DNA of 10,899 bases from Thermoplasmata archaeon (GTDB taxonomy: Archaea; Thermoplasmatota; Thermoplasmata; Thermoplasmatales; GCA-001856825). The stretch covers positions 1 to 10,899 of the forward strand of contig JAKBNO010000084.1 of NCBI GenBank assembly GCA_021831005.1. The letters are read 5' to 3'. The notes under the pieces are model-generated. The model was not told the origin of the DNA. It was given only the letters and a program-made list of their open reading frames with translations, and searched no databases. The position numbers and the translations under genes were made by a program. Below are positions 1 through 6,510 of the stretch, in pieces. Each line of letters opens with the position of its first letter. The stretch's first letter is position 1.

Positions 1-129
1 AAGAATTGAGAGTTCCGATACCCAGAGCATAATCATTCAAAATAAAATCGTGAATCTCCTTTCAAAAGCTATTTTATTCCGTGACAGGTGATGGTTGTAA
101 GTAAACCTCGGCACGTCGTATCATTAGAT

Positions 130-468
130 CTAGAAGTACCAGTTGTAAACTGCTTTTGCCATTAGGACCCCACCGTATGTAAAACCAAAGAAAGTTGTGT
201 TGACATATTCGCCACCCACAAGGACTGTAGAGTTCATTGGAGGCAGAGTTCCATTATAGGTGACCAATAACGTAGTTCCGCTGTCATTCAAAAGAAAAAC
301 TGAATGACCGTTCATGCTAAATTCACTGTACACCTTCCCATAGACATAGTAGTTCTGATCGTTCTTAAGGTGGTGTGGATTAGCTGCTATTGCAGAAGGA
401 ATCAGCGCGTATATCGCTATGGCTACTACTATTGCCAACACAATACCAATCTGGAGCTTCTTGCCCAC
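130..468 (-). CDS. small exported or membrane-anchored OB-fold-like protein
   Basis: 112 aa with a GTG start. Residues 5-28 are a hydrophobic segment ending in AIAA, so it is either a cleavable signal peptide or a membrane anchor, and the rest lies outside the cytoplasm. Residues 40-112 alternate short beta strands in the style of an OB fold (VYGKVYSEF, HSVFLLND, TTLLVTYNG, STVLVGGEY, GVLMAKAVYN). This recalls CcmE, the periplasmic heme chaperone, including a C-terminal MAKA-VYNWY resembling the CcmE LAKH-DENY region. The heme-binding His is Ala here, so CcmE function is not supported. Four N-glycosylation sequons (N61, N72, N79, N90) fit an archaeal surface protein. The start is backed by a TATA-like box about 25 bases upstream, implying a leaderless mRNA. 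The gene lies in the same direction as the ZIP gene but has its own promoter. The fold is inferred; the function is unknown. Confidence 0.75.
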   Translation of the reverse strand: MGKKLQIGIVLAIVVAIAIYALIPSAIAANPHHLKNDQNYYVYGKVYSEFSMNGHSVFLLNDSGTTLLVTYNGTLPPMNSTVLVGGEYVNTTFFGFTYGGVLMAKAVYNWYF

Positions 469-489
469 TTATCACTAGCACAAATTCTC

Positions 490-497
490 TATATTAA
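490..497 (-). promoter_or_regulatory. TATA-like box for the OB-fold-like gene
   Basis: Read on the minus strand this is TTAATATA, centred about 25 bases before the GTG at 468. That spacing puts transcription start at or next to the start codon, as in leaderless archaeal genes. Confidence 0.5.
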
Positions 498-524
498 CCA
501 ATCGGAAATTAAAGGTTGAATTTT

Positions 525-541
525 AAAAAATATCGTAAAAA
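525..541 (-). terminator. T-rich terminator after the ZIP gene
   Basis: Minus-strand reading gives a run of five T (541-537) and a run of six T (530-525) about 50-65 bases after the TGA of the ZIP gene. Archaeal RNA polymerase terminates at such U-tracts without needing a hairpin. It also lies just before the next gene's TATA box, so it would separate the two transcripts. Confidence 0.45.
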
Positions 542-588
542 TAGTCAAGTATTTCCAATCCTTCCTTTTAGAGACGCATCTATTGAAA

Positions 589-1353
589 TCATATCGCGTT
601 TACAGCGAATCCTGCAATGAAGCCCAAGATCATACCGATATACACAAATGACTGTGCCTTTGCCTGATCAGCTTGTCTAAACAGATTTCTAAACATGGGT
701 ATAATCACGTAGATGATCGCACCCACAGCGAGTCCATCAAAGAGGATATTAAGATATGGACTGACATAGTTGTAACCTATCAGACTTCCCGCTATCGTTG
801 GGAATCCACCTATGAAATAAAGTCCTGCAAGATATCCGATCTTCGGCCTCTCTCGACCAATGAATGGAGAGACTATAGGGAAACCCTCAGTGAAATTCTG
901 CAAGATGAAGCCTATGAGGATCAACAAAAAGAGTCCAGTTAATCCGACTGCGTATGCAGCACCAAAAACTAGACCTTCGGTAAGATTCTGGAGACCCATT
1001 CCTATCGCGACTATCGAAGCAACTCTTGCAGGGACGTGAGTTTCTCGAGAAGCCACCCCTCCTTTTAGGTTCTCCACCAAGTAAAGAATCCCAAACAGAC
1101 CAGATACAGACAGTAGGAATATAAGTGAGAGGATCGGGTCGGCGACATAAGACCCTGAAGAATAGATCTGAGATTCGACGTCCGAAAATATGTCACCTGA
1201 AAGAAATATCAAAATTCCCACAGCAAAGGAAACCAAGACGATCGACGTCTTGGCACTCATGTTCTTCCTCAGAATGATTGGGAAAGATAGATAGATTGAA
1301 AATCCCATTATCAGTGCAAGCCCCAACAGTTCATATAACGAGCCATTAACCAC
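589..1353 (-). CDS. ZIP-family divalent metal transporter with altered metal ligands
   Basis: 254 aa, normal for prokaryotic ZIP proteins, with about eight membrane helices (roughly 6-24, 36-54, 72-93, 109-131, 136-160, 171-194, 199-221, 235-253). The hallmark TM4 and TM5 motifs are present as QNLTEG (122-127) and QNFTEG (152-157). ZIP proteins usually carry His in the first position of the TM4 motif; here it is Gln. In TM5 Gln is acceptable, as in a structurally known bacterial ZIP. The Glu that usually follows the YVV-type stretch of TM6/7 is also absent (YVIIPMF, 215-221). The E-G pairs are intact, so transport is possible with changed metal preference. There is no His-rich cytoplasmic loop. 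Start is GTG at 1353; a TATA-like TTAAAA at 1386-1381 gives a leader of only a few bases. A DtxR-like palindrome lies directly upstream, suggesting control by iron or manganese. Substrate is not determinable from sequence. Confidence 0.85.
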   Translation of the reverse strand: MVNGSLYELLGLALIMGFSIYLSFPIILRKNMSAKTSIVLVSFAVGILIFLSGDIFSDVESQIYSSGSYVADPILSLIFLLSVSGLFGILYLVENLKGGVASRETHVPARVASIVAIGMGLQNLTEGLVFGAAYAVGLTGLFLLILIGFILQNFTEGFPIVSPFIGRERPKIGYLAGLYFIGGFPTIAGSLIGYNYVSPYLNILFDGLAVGAIIYVIIPMFRNLFRQADQAKAQSFVYIGMILGFIAGFAVNAI

Positions 1354-1380
1354 GTCTTCTACCTTCTAAAATTTCTTTGC

Positions 1381-1386
1381 TTTTAA
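1381..1386 (-). promoter_or_regulatory. TATA-like box for the ZIP gene
   Basis: TTAAAA on the minus strand, about 30 bases before the GTG at 1353. It predicts a transcript with a leader of about five bases. It lies 17 bases downstream of the palindrome at 1404-1421. Confidence 0.4.
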
Positions 1387-1403
1387 CAGAAAGTCCATTC
1401 ATT

Positions 1404-1421
1404 AATTAGGTTACCCTAATT
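1404..1421. promoter_or_regulatory. DtxR/IdeR/MntR-like metal-regulator operator
   Basis: Perfect 7-base inverted repeat AATTAGG-TTAC-CCTAATT. Its core TTAGGTTACCCTAA differs by a single base from the first 14 bases of the known DtxR/IdeR iron-box consensus (TTAGGTTAGSCTAACCTAA). It sits next to the upstream side of the ZIP promoter, where a bound repressor could block TFB/TBP access, and about 90 bases upstream of the hutU TATA box, so the ZIP gene is the likely target. The repeat is seen directly; assignment to a DtxR-family protein is inference from consensus similarity. Confidence 0.6.
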
Positions 1422-1509
1422 TCATTAAGCGTCTTGAAATATAATCTTTACCTCGCTTGACCGAAGACAAGAATTGACAAATTGGAGCACAAACAGATTG
1501 CAAAAGCGC

Positions 1510-1517
1510 TTTAAAAA
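1510..1517 (+). promoter_or_regulatory. TATA-like box for hutU
   Basis: TTTAAAAA centred about 48 bases before the hutU ATG, so transcription is expected to start near 1538-1540 and leave a short leader of about 22-25 bases. The leader shows no clear Shine-Dalgarno sequence. Confidence 0.45.
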
Positions 1518-1561
1518 TCGAACATGAATACACTTAACTATCGCACTGGTATTTCTGAGCT

Positions 1562-3217
1562 ATGATTAAGGAGTTACACGCGCCACGGGGCACCAAATTG
1601 AATACAAAAGGCTGGAGTCAAGAGGCCGCGTTGAGGTTACTACTTAACAATCTAGATCCAATGGTCGCAAAAGATCCACAGAATTTAATTGTATATGGTG
1701 GCAAGGGAAAGGCCGCAAGAAACTGGGAGGCTTTCGACAAGATCGTTAATTCATTGAAATCTCTGGAAAATGATGAGACACTTCTAATACAGTCGGGGAA
1801 ACCCGTAGGAATTTTCAAGACGACGGAGAATTCTCCAAGGGTGCTCATTGTTAATTCTCAGATAGTCCCGAGATGGGCAACGGACGATGTCTTTTGGGAT
1901 CTGGAAGCAAGAGGTCTAACAATGTACGGTCAAATGACGGCGGGTTCGTGGGTCTATATTGGAACCCAGGGTATTCTTCAGGGAACTTATGAGACGCTTG
2001 CTGCACTGGCTAAGAAGGAATACGGCGCGGATTCCCTTAAGGGTAAGTGGGTATTATCTTCCGGATTGGGTGAGATGGGAGGTGCACAACCACTTGCCAT
2101 CAAAATGAACGAAGGCGTAGCACTCGTCGTTGAAGTAGACATCGAAAAAATAAATAGAAGACTCAGGGACAAGTATCTGGATGATTGGACTGATTCTCTC
2201 GACAAAGCGCTTGCTCTTAAGGACGACGCCCTAAAGAATGGAAAAACGACTTCAATTGGACTCCTGGGGAACGCTGCAACTGTTTATGAAGAATTGGTAA
2301 GAAGGAAAATTGTGCCTGATGTGGTCACAGACCAGACTGCTGCCCACGACCTCAATCTGGGGTACATACCCGAAGGTTTTGATGTCAGAGAAGCATACGC
2401 TTTCAGGGACAAAAATCCGGGTGAATACAAGAAGAGAGTTTATGAATCCATTGTCAAGGAAGTAAAGTCAATAGTCTGGTTCAAAGAGAAGGGTTCCAAG
2501 GTATTCGATTATGGAAACAATCTGAGAACGAGAGCAAAGGAGGGAGGCTATGCCAGAGCATTCGAAATCCCTGGCTATGTTCCAGGTTATTTGAGAGATC
2601 TCTTTACGATTGGATCCGGACCATTTAGATGGCTCGCACTTTCCGGAAATCCCGATGATATTTTTGCAATAGATGACAAAATCATCAAGAATTTTGCGGA
2701 TGATCAACACCTTGTTAAATGGATTAAACTGGCTAAGGAGATGGTTCACTTCCAGGGATTGCCGGCCAGGATCTGCTATGCAAAATATGGACAGAGAGAG
2801 CAACTGGGGCTGATGATGAATGATATGGTCAGAGAAGGAGAATTGACAGCCCCCATTGCAATAGGTAGGGATCATCACGATACCGGGTCTGTCGCATCTC
2901 CTTTTAGAGAAACAGAGAACATGAAGGACGGCAGCGATGCCATTGCAGACTGGCCAATCCTAGATGCACTTCTAAATGCGATCTCTGGAGCTTCCTGGGT
3001 AAGCGTTCATCACGGCGGAGGAACTGGAATAGGAAACAGCATACACTCCGGATTGGTGATTGTCGCGGATGGAACCAAGAGTGCAGAAGATAGAATTAAG
3101 AGAGTACTCAACGCCGACCCTGGTATGGGTGTGATTAGGCACGCAGATGCTGGTTATCAGAGTTCAATAGACGTAATCAAGAATGGTGCGAAATTCAAGA
3201 CACCATACTTTCCTTGA
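1562..3217 (+). CDS. hutU: urocanate hydratase (urocanase)
   Basis: 551 aa, full length for the family (about 550-560). Urocanase (EC 4.2.1.49) adds water to urocanate to give imidazolone propionate, the second step of histidine degradation, using tightly bound NAD+ as an electrophile. Family landmarks run from end to end: N-terminal APRGT-KGW-QEAALR block (8-27), VYGGKGKAARNWE (45-57), the glycine-rich NAD+ site GLGEMGGAQPLA (168-179), FQGLPARIC with the active-site-region Cys405 (equivalent to Cys410 of the Pseudomonas enzyme), IGRDHHDTGSVASP, DGSDAIADWP, and SVHHGGGTGIG (481-491). The start is fixed: an in-frame TGA lies at 1556-1558, just before the ATG. A cytoplasmic enzyme. No hutH, hutI or hutG lies in the window, so the rest of the pathway must be elsewhere. 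It is divergent from the ZIP gene, with 208 bases between them. Confidence 0.97.
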   Translation: MIKELHAPRGTKLNTKGWSQEAALRLLLNNLDPMVAKDPQNLIVYGGKGKAARNWEAFDKIVNSLKSLENDETLLIQSGKPVGIFKTTENSPRVLIVNSQIVPRWATDDVFWDLEARGLTMYGQMTAGSWVYIGTQGILQGTYETLAALAKKEYGADSLKGKWVLSSGLGEMGGAQPLAIKMNEGVALVVEVDIEKINRRLRDKYLDDWTDSLDKALALKDDALKNGKTTSIGLLGNAATVYEELVRRKIVPDVVTDQTAAHDLNLGYIPEGFDVREAYAFRDKNPGEYKKRVYESIVKEVKSIVWFKEKGSKVFDYGNNLRTRAKEGGYARAFEIPGYVPGYLRDLFTIGSGPFRWLALSGNPDDIFAIDDKIIKNFADDQHLVKWIKLAKEMVHFQGLPARICYAKYGQREQLGLMMNDMVREGELTAPIAIGRDHHDTGSVASPFRETENMKDGSDAIADWPILDALLNAISGASWVSVHHGGGTGIGNSIHSGLVIVADGTKSAEDRIKRVLNADPGMGVIRHADAGYQSSIDVIKNGAKFKTPYFP

Positions 3218-3377
3218 ATCTTCGGCTACTAGGGAGGTCTGAATTGATTAGAAGTCACTTCAGCTAACTACTAGCGTGTTAAGAAATCGCCGGTGACTTT
3301 GTATCTTCTTGTGATTCCTGTACTTAGAACCGTCGTTTTGCATATTTCAATTCAGCACTGTTAGATCAACAAGTCTC

Positions 3378-3385
3378 TTTAAGTA
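3378..3385 (+). promoter_or_regulatory. TATA-like box for the sequon-rich protein gene
   Basis: TTTAAGTA centred about 22 bases upstream of the ATG at 3404. The spacing supports leaderless initiation at that ATG over the in-frame TTG at 3389. Confidence 0.5.
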
Positions 3386-3403
3386 TGTTTGCTATCTACG
3401 ATT

Positions 3404-3946
3404 ATGAAACTCAAAAACCACTGGAAAGCGATATCTATTCTGGTGGTAATAATAGTCATCGTATCTTCGACACTAGTAGTGCTATCGCAGCCAGTAACCG
3501 TGAAAAGTCCAGGTCCAGGAGGCGATTGGATTATTAAAGGGAATGAAACATTCGTTTACGACGATTTGATGTTTGTATTCCCTTCATTAAATTCCACTCA
3601 TATATCTGGCACGGTAAAAAGCAACTCATCTAGTTACCTAATATTTCTCATGACTCCGGGACAGATGTTTGAGTGGTTGAACGAGTCTAACAGGTCTATG
3701 TGGAATAACAACGCTGTTCGGGGCAGTTTCAACGGAACAAGTCCGGGAGAAACCATTAGCACAGCTACGAATATAACTCCACCTAGCTTTCTGAATAGCA
3801 CAGGAGGTTCAGGGAATTTGCAGTTGTCGTGGGGACTCAGTCCAGATACGAGTTACGTGCTACTCTTTATCAGCGGCCCCGGAACCAATCAAGTGCTGTC
3901 AATTAATACCTATCTGAACTTAAGTTACACATATAGTCGAATTTGA
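3404..3946 (+). CDS. exported, heavily N-glycosylated beta-rich protein of unknown function
   Basis: 180 aa. An in-frame TTG exists 15 bases earlier, but the ATG at 3404 is preferred because the TATA-like box lies 22 bases before it. A basic N-terminus (MKLKNHWK) and a hydrophobic stretch at about 9-28 make a signal peptide or anchor. The remainder is Ser/Asn/Gly-rich and strand-forming, with a pattern common in archaeal surface beta-sandwich proteins: a V-x-G-x-V strand, then LIFLMTPGQMFEWLNES, then an L-SPDTSYVLLFISGPG strand. Nine sequons (N47, N63, N74, N93, N96, N110, N123, N131, N172) lie in about 150 exposed residues. No catalytic motif is visible. It stands alone with its own promoter. 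I do not recognise the family; an adhesin or S-layer-associated role is possible but unproven. Confidence 0.8.
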   Translation: MKLKNHWKAISILVVIIVIVSSTLVVLSQPVTVKSPGPGGDWIIKGNETFVYDDLMFVFPSLNSTHISGTVKSNSSSYLIFLMTPGQMFEWLNESNRSMWNNNAVRGSFNGTSPGETISTATNITPPSFLNSTGGSGNLQLSWGLSPDTSYVLLFISGPGTNQVLSINTYLNLSYTYSRI

Positions 3947-4035
3947 ATCCTAGGGTTAGGACTACCCTGTCCATCAACCAAGGTAGGTGCCTTCATTCCT
4001 AATTTTGTATCTTTAGAGGGTCAGAATACGAACCT

Positions 4036-4063
4036 GTTGTAAGTGACGACCAATCACTTCAAC
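4036..4063. repeat. inverted repeat (hairpin) between convergent genes
   Basis: GTTG-T-AAGTGA / TCACTT-CAAC: a 6-base inner stem and a 4-base outer stem with one bulged T and a 7-base loop. It lies downstream of the sequon-rich gene on one strand and beyond the 3' end of the broken secreted-protein gene on the other. It could act as an RNA 3'-end structure for either strand, or be chance. No T-tract follows it. Confidence 0.35.
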
Positions 4064-4100
4064 ACCGTGTTCTTCCCTAGATGGAAATATGCGTAAAATT

Positions 4101-5458
4101 TCATGACAGCCTGCTGAATCTGGTATTGGAACTGGTTGGGACATCTATATTGACATAGAAGGAAAACGGAGGTGAACCGCCTGAGGGCACAAATTCATAT
4201 GTCCAACCACTAGGGGGGTTTATCAAACTGAGATAGACTTCACTGCCCCCACTATACGCCTTACATGTGTTTCAGTAAATTTTGACACCTGAGCCAGGAG
4301 CAACTGATGTAGAACCTAGGTAACCCGCTCCAAGATCCACACCAATGGTAGACAGGAACCATTCGTTGGCAATCGTTATATCATACCCACTCGTTAAGAT
4401 ATGTGTTGTGATGTTTGATGGGGGAGATCCAGCAGAAAAGGCTGACCACCCTGATTTCGTATTCCCAGTGAAATTAAAGTTCCAATCTGGCCAATATTGC
4501 GTTGTGGTAGTATAAACCTCCTCGTAATCTGTGTAATCGTAATAGCCGTCATACGATGACTGTGCTATAAATTCAGTCCCGCCAGTATGGTACCACTTTA
4601 CAAAGATAGGGTAAGGATTTAGGCCCTGACCTGTGTATGCAGAAAACTCCACAGTACTATTACTGTTTGTATTCATATCAAAGGTGTAATATTGGTTTTC
4701 CTCAAGATTATATGCATCGGGATTGTAAACATAAGTGCCGTTCATCCAGCCTACGGACCAGGTTAATCCCCAGGACCCATAATCTCCGGAAAAACCAATC
4801 TGGTCATACCCATTGCATTGCTATTGTCCCAGATAGACAGGATTACATAATAGAAATCGTTTGATCCAGAGTTCGATTCTGGAGTCATTACGGTGACCTG
4901 CACCTGATTGAGAGTAGTGGATCCAGTCCACGATGCCCCTTCATAATAATGTCCCGAAACTCCCGGAGGAGGGAAGAATGGAAAAAGACTGCTGTTGGAG
5001 TAGCCTAGGACTTTGAGGGCGTTAGGCGGAGGTAAATCTCCGTGGTAAGTGAACAGTGATTCGGTATAATATTTGATTACAAGCAAGCTGACTTCTTTGC
5101 TCCCAGACCACCGAACACCAAAATAAGAGTCGGGAGAAAACCAAGTACGAAGACTTATGCTTGGTATTCCGCTAATGGATAAAGAGTAGTTATTTCCGTT
5201 CATCTCCTTCCCCCAACCGCTCAGCCCCCCTCCAGGGGAACCCCAACTTACTAGAAACAATGTGAAACTCACATTATGGAAGACAAAGGTTTCGGGGGTG
5301 GAAGTTACCACTCCTCGCGAAGGTAAGGTAAGAGCTACGTTTTCGGAAAAATAGTTATTGAAATTCGACGGAGGCTGGTTATCAGAATAGAATGCCAAGC
5401 TCATAGAAGATAAAGCAGCTATAAGAGAAATTATTATGACTAGACTTTTCGAATTCAT
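4101..5458 (-). pseudogene. large secreted protein gene broken by a frameshift and an in-frame stop
   Basis: An exported protein starts at the ATG at 5458, with a signal peptide at about 5-23. Its first frame runs 231 codons to a stop near 4763. From about codon 217 (near 4808) the -1 frame is far more protein-like: it reads GYDQIGFSGDYGSWGLTWS and joins without a stop to the 157-codon frame whose first Met is at 4745. One base therefore seems to be missing near 4806-4811. The joined protein is 395 aa up to a TGA at 4274-4272. Beyond that TGA the same frame stays coding-like for 56 codons to 4101 (for example LSLINPPSGWTYEFVPSGG), in the style of an extracellular beta-sandwich domain. A possible third shift near 4125 could extend it to about 4054. 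Aromatic, Asn and Ser rich, with no protease motif seen. The promoter looks intact. Alternatives are assembly error, or two separate ORFs; the site has no classic slippery heptamer. Function not recognised. Confidence 0.7.
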
Positions 5459-5475
5459 TTTCAGACACTTCCTGC

Positions 5476-5482
5476 TTTAAAT
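5476..5482 (-). promoter_or_regulatory. TATA-like box for the broken secreted-protein gene
   Basis: ATTTAAA on the minus strand, centred about 21 bases before the ATG at 5458, consistent with a leaderless or nearly leaderless transcript. It is the leftward half of a divergent promoter pair. Confidence 0.4.
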
Positions 5483-5502
5483 GAGTTGAGCACATTTTAC
5501 CG

Positions 5503-5523
5503 TTTCCCAGAAAGTCTGGGAAA
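5503..5523. promoter_or_regulatory. perfect 21-base operator-like palindrome
   Basis: TTTCCCAGA-AAG-TCTGGGAAA: two perfect 9-base arms around a 3-base spacer. It sits between two divergent genes, ending 3 bases before the rightward TATA box (5527-5533), so it covers the usual BRE position, and lying about 20 bases upstream of the leftward TATA box. Length and symmetry fit a dimeric winged-helix protein, and the rightward gene encodes one. Autoregulation with control of the divergent surface-protein gene is inferred from position. Confidence 0.7.
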
Positions 5524-5526
5524 TCA

Positions 5527-5533
5527 TTAAATA
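5527..5533 (+). promoter_or_regulatory. TATA-like box for the membrane winged-helix regulator
   Basis: TTAAATA centred 25 bases before the GTG at 5555, the spacing expected for a leaderless transcript. It decides the GTG as the start. Confidence 0.55.
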
Positions 5534-5554
5534 CGGTTCATTTCTGATACAGCT

Positions 5555-6103
5555 GTGAGGAAGGACGGACTAGTCTTGGTTATCACGATAGGTATCTCTC
5601 TTGCGAATACCATCTTCTCAATAGTTTTTGTTCTGCTAATTATCACTTCAAAAATTCCACCAGTTAAAGGGTCGCCTGGAATGGTAAGGATACCTAGCTA
5701 TTCAGTTGCAGCAATTCCTATTTCAACGTCGGTGTTAGGTTGGTTAATTATCGGTTATGAATTGATATCGCAAAGAAAGAACGATATTTCGAAGATTCTG
5801 AGGAAAAAGCTACCGGAAAATTGGGATAATAGAGCACTCTACGATGCATTCAGGGGGAGGGGCGGACCGAGAAGGCTTTCAATAATGGAGAGCTTGGGTA
5901 CACCGAAACTGAGAAATGAAATAGCCCAGCTTACTGGCACTGATTGGAAAGAGGTCGATAGGAATATAAGAATTCTTGAGTCAATTGATTTAGTAAGAAT
6001 ACAATACAACCATGGCATGGTATCAGTATTCGAATTAACTGGTAAAGGGAAAGAGTTTCTGAATCTTGTCGAAACTGAGATTCGGGCTCGGGCGTTTCGT
6101 TAA
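5555..6103 (+). CDS. membrane-anchored winged-helix transcriptional regulator
   Basis: 182 aa with a GTG start fixed by the TATA-like box 25 bases upstream. Two membrane helices (about 6-30 and 50-70) enclose a short external loop of about 18 residues. A basic linker (RKNDISKILRKK, about 74-85) follows, then a C-terminal winged helix at about 106-173: RRLSIMESLGTPKLRNEIA, TGTDWKEVDRNIRILESIDLV with the probable recognition helix, then the wing and FELTGKGKEFLN. The layout suits an ArsR/MarR-like DNA-binding domain held at the membrane, able to respond to a membrane or surface signal. No metal-binding cysteines or kinase receiver residues are visible. It is divergent from the secreted-protein gene, and the 21-base palindrome between them is the natural candidate binding site. 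The exact family and the signal are unknown. Confidence 0.85.
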   Translation: MRKDGLVLVITIGISLANTIFSIVFVLLIITSKIPPVKGSPGMVRIPSYSVAAIPISTSVLGWLIIGYELISQRKNDISKILRKKLPENWDNRALYDAFRGRGGPRRLSIMESLGTPKLRNEIAQLTGTDWKEVDRNIRILESIDLVRIQYNHGMVSVFELTGKGKEFLNLVETEIRARAFR

Positions 6104-6510
6104 GGGATTTCGCACGCTACCCCATCACCTCCATTTGTTCGCTTTGAATGTGCATTATTGCAAGGACCTAAGTGTAAGTCTTATGACAATGTAGACTGCG
6201 GAGAATCTTTAGGTAATGCGTAATATACTTCTCTCTTGCTGTATCTTAATACAAACTTACTCGACACTTATCTTATAAGTTGATTTCCCATTAAATTAAA
6301 GGTGGCACTGACCACACAAGAAACAGAGACAATGTTTTAACTTTCCAGTTTGGCTCCATTTGGTTCAATCCTAGCTTTCTAGAATTAACCTAATGTGCCG
6401 TACTTCTTCTTAGATATCCTCAACCGATATTTTACAGCCATATTCATCAACCGTCAACTTGACAGTACCTAATTACGAATCATATATATAGAAGAGATAA
6501 CTCGTATTTC
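6104..6510. other. 407-base intergenic region without a recognised gene
   Basis: AT-rich, with stops in all frames and no ORF of persuasive composition. It contains a 6-base inverted repeat ACTTAT-CTT-ATAAGT (6266-6280) and, at its right end, the TATA-like box of the next gene. A TTAAATTAAA stretch at about 6291-6300 precedes a 12-codon GTG reading frame that I do not consider a gene. No tRNA or recognisable structured RNA is seen. A small noncoding RNA cannot be excluded from sequence alone. Confidence 0.5.
6483..6490 (+). promoter_or_regulatory. TATA box for the metzincin-like gene
   Basis: TATATATA centred about 24 bases upstream of the ATG at 6511, giving a leaderless transcript. It is the most consensus-like TATA element in the window. 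Confidence 0.55.

Noticed and set aside
2..91. Open plus-strand frame of 29 codons running in from the left edge to a TGA at 89-91, possibly the tail of an upstream gene.
   Set aside because: Too short to separate from chance in AT-rich DNA, and the peptide shows no recognisable feature.
1524..1565. 13-codon ATG reading frame whose TGA overlaps the hutU ATG as ATGA, like a coupled upstream leader peptide.
   Set aside because: The TATA-like box at 1510-1517 predicts transcription starting near 1539, downstream of this ATG, so it would not be transcribed from that promoter.
3252..3299. Widely spaced 7-base inverted repeat AAGTCAC/GTGACTT downstream of hutU.
   Set aside because: The arms are 34 bases apart with no supporting stem or T-tract; expected by chance.
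4272..4274. TGA read as selenocysteine or tryptophan.
   Set aside because: TGA is the normal stop of hutU and other genes here, and no selenoprotein family or SECIS-like element is recognisable.
4795..4820. Programmed -1 ribosomal frameshifting as the explanation for the two-frame secreted gene.
   Set aside because: No X XXY YYZ slippery heptamer is present at the junction, and the later in-frame TGA also needs explaining; a deletion or sequencing error is simpler.
4763..4864. Plus-strand frame (4637-4864) opposite the broken secreted gene.
   Set aside because: It is a mirror of the minus-strand coding sequence with poor protein-like composition and no promoter.
6266..6280. ACTTAT-CTT-ATAAGT palindrome in the 407-base intergenic region.
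   Set aside because: Short and AT-rich, more than 200 bases from the next start codon; likely chance, though recorded in the region entry.
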